Below, one piece after another: positions 58,190 to 64,000 of a stretch of 64,000 nucleotides of DNA; position 1 is the stretch's first letter; each line of letters begins with the position of its first letter. This DNA is from Phlebiopsis flavidoalba (taxonomy: Eukaryota; Basidiomycota; Agaricomycetes; Polyporales; Phanerochaetaceae), in NCBI GenBank assembly GCA_035772785.1, contig JAOCPU010000026.1:186001-250000 (forward strand), read 5' to 3'. The notes under the pieces are model-generated. The model did not search any database. It was not told the origin of the DNA and saw nothing but the letters and a program-made list of their open reading frames with translations. The translations under genes were made by a program, and so were the position numbers.

Positions 58190-60560
58190 CGCATCACGCT
58201 GCTTACAAAGAACGCTGAGCTAAGCAACCCCCGACGTTCCCGCGCCCGACAGCGCGCCCAACCGGGTGGCCGCACACCCCCGACTCTCCCACACACTGCC
58301 TCTTCCTCGCACGCTTTTAGCTCTCCTCCCATCATCAGCGCGACTCCCAGAACAAGGAGCACCTGGGCCCACGCACAGGCTCTTCGTTGCGACGGCACGC
58401 GATCTCGGCAGAGCGAATCAAGTGAGATGCGGAGAGCCTATCGAGTGGGTTCATCGAAAGCATGGATCTCGCTGGCCGGACGATCAGCTCACTATCCGCG
58501 ACCTATCCCCCAGGCCTGGAGCCTCGTCCGTCCCGGGTGGATCTCACAAGGAAGGCAAAAGAGGCTAGAAGACGCACCATGCGTGGAAGTCAGCTATTGG
58601 CCGCTCTCTTGCTACCGGAGGGAGGCCATTGTACGGCAGCTCGTCTTTGCCTTGTGGATGCGATCTTTGCTGCCACCCATGGTCCTCCCGGATGGACTGC
58701 TGCTTCGACCGGGATTGCCCTTGCGGGTGTGATAGCCGTGGTGCCCCCTGGGTATATGCGTCTTACCAGCCGTGGTCCATCGGAGTGTGGCAAAGATTGC
58801 GCGGAGGTGGGGTTGCACGCAATGTTTAGTGGGTTTTCTCTGTGAGGCCTGCTAGTCCGTCGTAGACTTCGAATTGCCTCACAGTTGCGTGATTTGTAGT
58901 GCGCGGGGTATGCGATGATGGCCTTGTGTTCTGCACGTCGTCGATGCGTAGTTCCCGGAGCGTTCGTGCTTATACATTCTTATGCTGTAAACTGAAGGGT
59001 CATTGTAGTACACTGAGTGTCCCATCAGCTCCAGCGCGATGAGATCCCTTTTCATACAAATCAACCAGACTAACCTTCCCGTGTGAAACACGTTATATCA
59101 CAATTTGTAGGCGAATTTGATAGACCAACGACCAGCCGCTGGCGCGAGTGCATCGACAAGATCCGCCCTATCCGCACGGACCTCGCGCGCGCAGGACGGT
59201 ATATGTTAACGATTGAGAGGATTTGTAGAACACGGGCAGCCCTGCTGCTTCTCCATGCAGGCGATTGTACGAGATACTCCCCGCATCAAGGTTTGCATAT
59301 CCCCCGCAATCTCGCCAATCGTTAAAAGACCATCGTGGATCACGACAATCCAAGTCTCTTCGACATCTAGATTAGAAGGGCTACGCTATGCAAGCCAGAT
59401 AGGCATGCATTTTTTCTATCTACAGGCACTACGGAGAGTCGAACATGCACGCCTCTCCGCCTCCGGACGTCGATCGCGGCGACCGCTGCAAGGTGGTTCT
59501 GGCCTTCGCGGCACACATCAAGCCTCTTGGCTGACAGCATCCAACCCCAGTTTGAACTTGCGTTGAGGACGTAGGAGCAGCGTAAGAAGAACTCCCGCTC
59601 GGCCCGTGGGCCTGCGAGTCACAACCACAGGTCAAGCGCACTGTCGGACGAGGCACAGAGACGAGTGTTTCGCGACACAATCTCGCTAGTGAATGCTCCC
59701 TAGATACGACTATCGAGTTCTCCCAAGTGCACGGTAGTCTGCGTGTGTCTGCGTATCTCTTCAGCGGAATGTCTCATGAATCGACCCGACGCGCAAGGTC
59801 TTCCATGACTAGGACCGATCGTATGATGCTTACATACCACGGGCGGACTCTTCGACGAGTAGTTCTTTGCCTCACGCAGGAACCACAGTCCTGCGGCTCT
59901 TGTGGCACCCGCAGCGTGCCACAGCCCGCCGGGACGGACATCCTTTCCGCCGAAACAGGCACAATACTCCTCGTCCGGCGTCAGCTTCTGCGTGTACCTT
60001 CTGGCTTGAAGGTTTGCGCAGGAGCAACCACCCTCGGCCTCACCAACGTCAATTTACAACGCAGCGAACCACGAAAACTACCATCGAGTGGAGCATCACG
60101 GCGTCCTCCGCGCCTTTTACACACCCCGGGGGATCGTCTGATGTCGCACCCACCGCTTTGTGTACCGCAGCAGGGCCTATGAGCAGAGCGAGGACGCGGC
60201 CCCAAGATGTGCCCAGGGTGCGTCGCGGGAGATACGGCTGAGCGTATACGCTGGGGCCATTCGTCGTGGCGCGGCGTCGTGGCGTTGGCGAATCTGATGC
60301 GCGTGGTCAGGGTCTGGAATTGCAAGTGCGGTTCGACTTTGGTTTGGGTGCGCGTCCCCCGCTGGACAACGCGCGATTTGTTAGCGTTTTTATAGGCGGC
60401 GGCGTGGTATGTCTCCACGCTTGTCTGCGTATGATACTAGTGTCGGTACAGGGGCACAAGTCCCAATGGGCACCCGAATCACACGATGAATTATCTTTGA
60501 AACTGGAATGTAAAATGAGGTACTCGAGAAAATGAAGTATTCGTCATGCGCTTGAAAAAC
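58190..60560 (-). repeat. Right-arm copy of the dispersed/duplicated segment
   Basis: Reverse complement matches 33,385-35,290 in order (CTCGATAGGCTCTCCGCATC at about 58,440 on the minus strand; AAGAGCTGCCGTACA-like phrase at about 58,640; the TAATCTAGATGTCGAAGAGA junction at about 59,360). It is longer than the left copy, mainly between 59.45 and 60.2 kb. No protein-coding frame is conserved between copies. Confidence 0.6.
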
Positions 60561-60905
60561 CAACTGCGAAGCGGAGGCTCAGCTGGGCTCAGTGCTCTGA
60601 GCTCGACAGCTCCCTCAAAGCGGAAGCAAACTGTCCCCCGAGATACCCCGAGTTGGCCAGTCACGGGCCGCCTCCCCACATTTGTTTGCCCAAACGCCTG
60701 TTGTGCACTCTCGCTCTGAACCCCCCACGGTGCACTTTCGATTGGCTGCAACGCGCGGGCGTTGTTTGCGTGACCATCACATAACTAATTTAATTGACGT
60801 CCTCGGTGAGTGTGAAACACCATCATCCTCATGGGGCATCAATGGTCCCACTGACATTGTGGCGACTCTTAGTGTGCATGCGGCTTACAGGGACGAGTCA
60901 TCGCC

Positions 60906-62782
60906 ATGGAGGCACTGCGCATTCGGACCTATCCAGAAGCTCTCCCCCCGAACAGAGAAGAGCAACAGAAGGGGCGCTCCGATGATGCCCAGAAACGTGT
61001 TCGGGACCTCATCTCTTGCCTCTAAACTCGACCAACCTTGCCGTCGCGCTTCCGGGCAGAGACGCTAGTCAAGATATTCATGCTTCTCAAGGGTTTCTGG
61101 GCTATGAGCTAAAACTCGCTTTGAGTACATAGGTTATTGGGAGATGGGTGAGAGTTGTCTTAGCTGGACCTCGGTTGGACGGGAGTTTGTAGGCGATGGC
61201 GCGAGCGTTGCGCTGGGGGCACCCCCCATCTATGGACGGAGATACGCATCACAGGATCCCACCGATGTAAAACATTGGCCTTGCGGGGGGTCCCGAAATA
61301 TGCTTCTCGATGTTGTGGGTGTACTCCCCACCGAGGGAGACGAACGGACATCATCAGGTCATGGCGGCTGCTGTCCACGCATTCTCACCGAATCCGTGGA
61401 GCTTCCAGCTCGGATCACATTTTCGACACGCCGTCCTCCACAAGACGACTCGCTGGACGATGTCGAATTTAAACCCTTCTCTCGCGCTGAAGACGTTGCG
61501 CATACTTCTACATCGACTCCCCGACACAAAATCGTGGATACCCGAGGGTATGCTTTCCGGCCCTCAGTGAGAGCCCTGCGCTTGAAAGTCTGCATATTAA
61601 CATGCTAGAGATTCGCTCATCATGGCATTGCCCCTACTCATTTTCCCAAGCTTGCGACGTTTGGGCAGTTCTTACGATCTTCGGACCCAAGGCATCAGCT
61701 CCCTTGCAATCTATCATCAACTCTTCGATGTTCTACAAGAAGTCCCCCAACTCGAATGTCTCAAAATTTGGGATAGTCTCTCTTTCGATGACACCCTTGT
61801 GTCTGACCAAAATGCATTTACATACTTCAAAGACATTCCCCTCATTTTCCCCAATCCGGTCAACATGTCTAACCTATCCTGTTTGAGCCTCAAGCAAGGA
61901 CACGGACGCGTATTATCCGAATTACAGCCTTATGTCCGCATTTTTCCCGCGCTCGCTACCGCAATATTCCTGCGCCACCTCGCGCTTCCCCCATCTACTA
62001 GCGTCCAGATATATAACGAACAATGTACTCTCGACGAGTTGGGCCTCCTACTCTCCTCCCTAAGCACAAGAGTATCGCCATCGCCAACCACGCCCATTTC
62101 TATCCCAGTGTCAGTGCGCACCATTGCTATTCCACGACTGTCATGATCTCGCTGGCAGGGAATGCTATCCTCGCCATCTCAAAGTAGGCTATTGGGAGCA
62201 AGAGCTCGCCGTCAGTCTTCGATGCCAGACCTGCATTTCAAACCCTCCAACGCCATGCGCTCCCAACCACAGAGAAGAGCATCCTCGAGGTCCAGCTCCG
62301 CAATAGTACGGGCGAAATCACACTGGAGGATCTCCTGCCACGCGTCCCGCTCCGCGGCGTCCCCGCTGCATCTGTCTACGGAGCAACGAACCCACGGGCG
62401 GGTTCTGCACCCTCACGCAGGCGTCCCGCGCGATGTCTCGAGGTGGCGACGAAGTCACACACACTCGTCGTCCAGGCCGCCTCTGGACGGAAAAGCTGCC
62501 GGACGTGCTAGCGCGCGACTCTTCGACGTCGTTGCTATTCCCGAAGCTCCACACCGTCCATATCGTTGAGTACGCACTTACCGGCTCTCAACCCACCGAA
62601 GACGGGGCTCAAGGCGCGACGATGCATGATTCGTGGATGCTGCGTCCCTCCTCCGCGTTTTAGAGGTCGACAGGGCCGGCGCGGGACGATTAAAGCGGAT
62701 TTTCGTCACTCTTTCGAAGGGATTCTCGAGCCAAGATATTGAGGGGCTGAAAAAGTACGTCGACGAGGTTGTCTGGGAGTAG
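60906..62782 (+). pseudogene. F-box family member C' (inverted duplicate of C; frame-interrupted)
   Basis: The start at 60906 gives MEALRIRTYPEALPPNREEQ; a frame change explains the unusual leader. Then DDAQKRVRDLISCL and AETLVKIFMLL form the F-box region, matching C residue for residue where in frame. SWTSVGREFVGDGASVALGA covers the VC.RWR box in broken form. The best stretch is 61,622-62,146 (174 codons): IYHQLFDVLQEVPQLECLKI, SFDDTLVSDQNAFTYFKDIP, FLRHLALPPSTSVQIYNEQC. The tail reads FPKLHTVHIVEYALTGSQ, SWMLRPSSAF, RIFVTLSKGFSSQDIEGLKK, YVDEVVWE and a stop at 62780-62782. Which of C or C' is the older copy cannot be told from the window. Confidence 0.62.
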
Positions 62783-62952
62783 GCAACGGGAGACATGACC
62801 AGAAACGCGTCGACAAAAGTATTGCTATATTACGACCCTAAGAGTAATTTTTGGCATAATTACATATAAAAAATCATCGGTAATCAAACGGCAGTTTTCC
62901 TACAATGTGAACCTTAGAGTTTGGCATCAATTTCCGTGGTGGTTTCCTTCCA

Positions 62953-63275
62953 CTACGGCATGCGCACAAGGGCATCGTATTCGGCGTAGTGACGAGCGAC
63001 CTCAGATGTGAAGCGGGAGAGAATACTTGTCAGCTTGTGCACCGGGTACGTTATTGTCTGGTTAATGGTCAAGTAGCTTTGAGTGAATTTATGGCAATAT
63101 TTTAGCTTATTGATGATGAGAATATTTGGTGTCAGGCGATCGCGAAGGAGCAGCGCTGCATCAGCTGGAATAATAAGCGCCTTTGTCCTAAACAAGAAGG
63201 CAATGATCTCCGAGATCGCCGGCGGCGGGCCGTTGAGAGCGCTGCTGCATTCCCCACATCTTGGACCATGCTCTC
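62953..63275 (-). CDS. Small divergent gene paired with F-box G; unknown family
   Basis: This is the only uninterrupted version of the block found upstream of the F-box paralogues. Open from about 63,275: SSALNGPPPAISEIIAFLFR, then TKALIIPADAALLLRDRL, TPNILIINKLKYCHKFTQ, SYLTINQTITYPVHKLTS and ILSRFTSEVARHYAEYDAL, with a stop at 62953. Related peptides occur upstream of A, B, C, D and E. No ATG was identified at the 5' end, so an upstream exon or another start is needed. I do not recognise the family. Conservation of the peptide and not just the DNA favours a real small gene; the alternative is a conserved 5' region. Confidence 0.42.
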
Positions 63276-63462
63276 ATCTTCGTATCATCACCGTCTTCAT
63301 TATATACTATAGCTGGCTGAAACCACAGGACGTTGGCCGTGTTTATCTGAATAATTCTACTAGGACTTTGGTGAGTTTCAGTCTCATAAGAACATCGGTA
63401 GGCATCCTCACAGGCCCCTATCCATGCTTCCTCGTAGATATAGCCTACGAGACGACCTCGCT

Positions 63463-64000
63463 ATGGATGCGTTGCGTATTGGGCCAATCCAGAGGCTCTC
63501 TTCCGCAGACAGGAATAGGATTAAAGAAGAACTCGATGCCTCGAAGAAACGGGGTGTTGGAGCTCACCTCCTGTCTCAACTCCGCCAATCTCGCCGTCAT
63601 GCTTCCGGCGGAAACTTTACTCGAGATCTTCATGTACCTCAAATGCATGGTCGCGAGACAATCTCAATATAGCAGCTACAATTCGTACGCGATATACCTT
63701 GGCTGGACCCCTGTGGCTGGGGTCTGCGTACAATGGCGAAATGTAGCGGTAGGGACCCCCACCCTATGGACCGAAATACACATTTCGGACCCTAATCTTG
63801 TCGGCCTTGCCCTACAACGGTCCAGGGACATGCCTCTGGACATTCATTATGATCTTACATGCAGGCAAGCCAAAGGGGCGAACCAGCTCCACGGGTGGCA
63901 GCTTGTCATCATGCACTCGCATAGAATTCGTCGTCTCGAGATTTTCAGCATCTGTACCGAGGACGATTTTGAAGATGGCGCGTTTCTTAGTGATGCTCAT
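63463..64000 (+). pseudogene. F-box family member G, 5' part, runs off window
   Basis: The start at 63463 (or 63424) gives MDALRIGPIQRLSSADRNR and KEELDASKKRG. A frame change falls at the Gly, then the F-box region reads LNSANLAVMLPAETLLEIFM-like when followed across frames, ending YLKCMVARQSQY. The next exon-like stretch (63,690-64,000) is open to the window edge: WTPVAGVCVQWRNVAVGTPT, LWTEIHISDPNLVGLALQ, RSRDMPLDIHYDL and SHRIRRLEIFS. This is the clearest VC..WRNVA box in the family. It pairs with B across the inverted duplication. Confidence 0.6.

Noticed and set aside
1..64000. tRNA, rRNA and CRISPR features
   Set aside because: No box A/box B pair with a cloverleaf, no rRNA-like conserved blocks and no regular spacer array were seen by eye; a tRNAscan run would settle tRNAs.

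Overview
The window looks like nuclear DNA of a filamentous basidiomycete, most likely an Agaricomycete. Introns are short (about 45-65 bp, GT..AG). The recognisable proteins are families typical of mushrooms: expanded F-box proteins, a TKL kinase with an HGD catalytic loop, an Opy2-like membrane anchor, a LARP7-like protein and a transposase fused to a USP-like peptidase. No bacterial, organellar or CRISPR features were seen.

Layout. 0-0.4 kb: 5' part of an Arg/Asp-rich gene (minus strand) running off the left edge. 2.9 kb: a weak hypothetical start. 4.9-7.2 kb: Opy2-like membrane anchor. 8.3-10.4 kb: a divergent F-box gene. 11.4-14.7 kb: 4-helix-bundle plus TKL kinase, with a tail carrying three DLIEFL-type motifs. 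15.1-33.3 kb: five tandem minus-strand F-box paralogues (A-E), each with a short conserved block upstream on the opposite strand, interrupted by a LARP7-like gene (17.3-19.1 kb), an hAT-like element (21.84-23.71 kb) and a second TIR element (23.98-26.02 kb). 33.4-36.1 kb: dispersed repeat and a diverged minisatellite. 39.0-40.2 kb: an AT-rich element that is one large palindrome. About 40.6-51.1 kb: a DNA transposon region with ACAGTTA-type repeats on both sides of a multi-domain transposase gene. 53.6-55.4 kb: repeats. 55.9-57.8 kb: F-box F. 58.2-64.0 kb: an inverted, diverged copy of the 21-35 kb region, with F-box C' and the start of F-box G.

The main structural result is this inverted segmental duplication. 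The right arm keeps the order block/F-box C'/dispersed repeat. The left arm has the same order but is interrupted by two TIR elements and a 5.1 kb segment carrying F-box D and E. The right arm therefore supplies empty sites for both elements, so their ends and target-site duplications can be read directly.

Nearly every recognisable gene, including single-copy ones (Opy2-like, LARP7-like), has conserved protein sequence that hops between frames, several times at or near short homopolymer runs. Either the assembly carries uncorrected indels or the whole interval is decaying. I mark these loci as pseudogenes by appearance and raise the alternative as a finding. All family names come from motif recognition by eye; no search was run.
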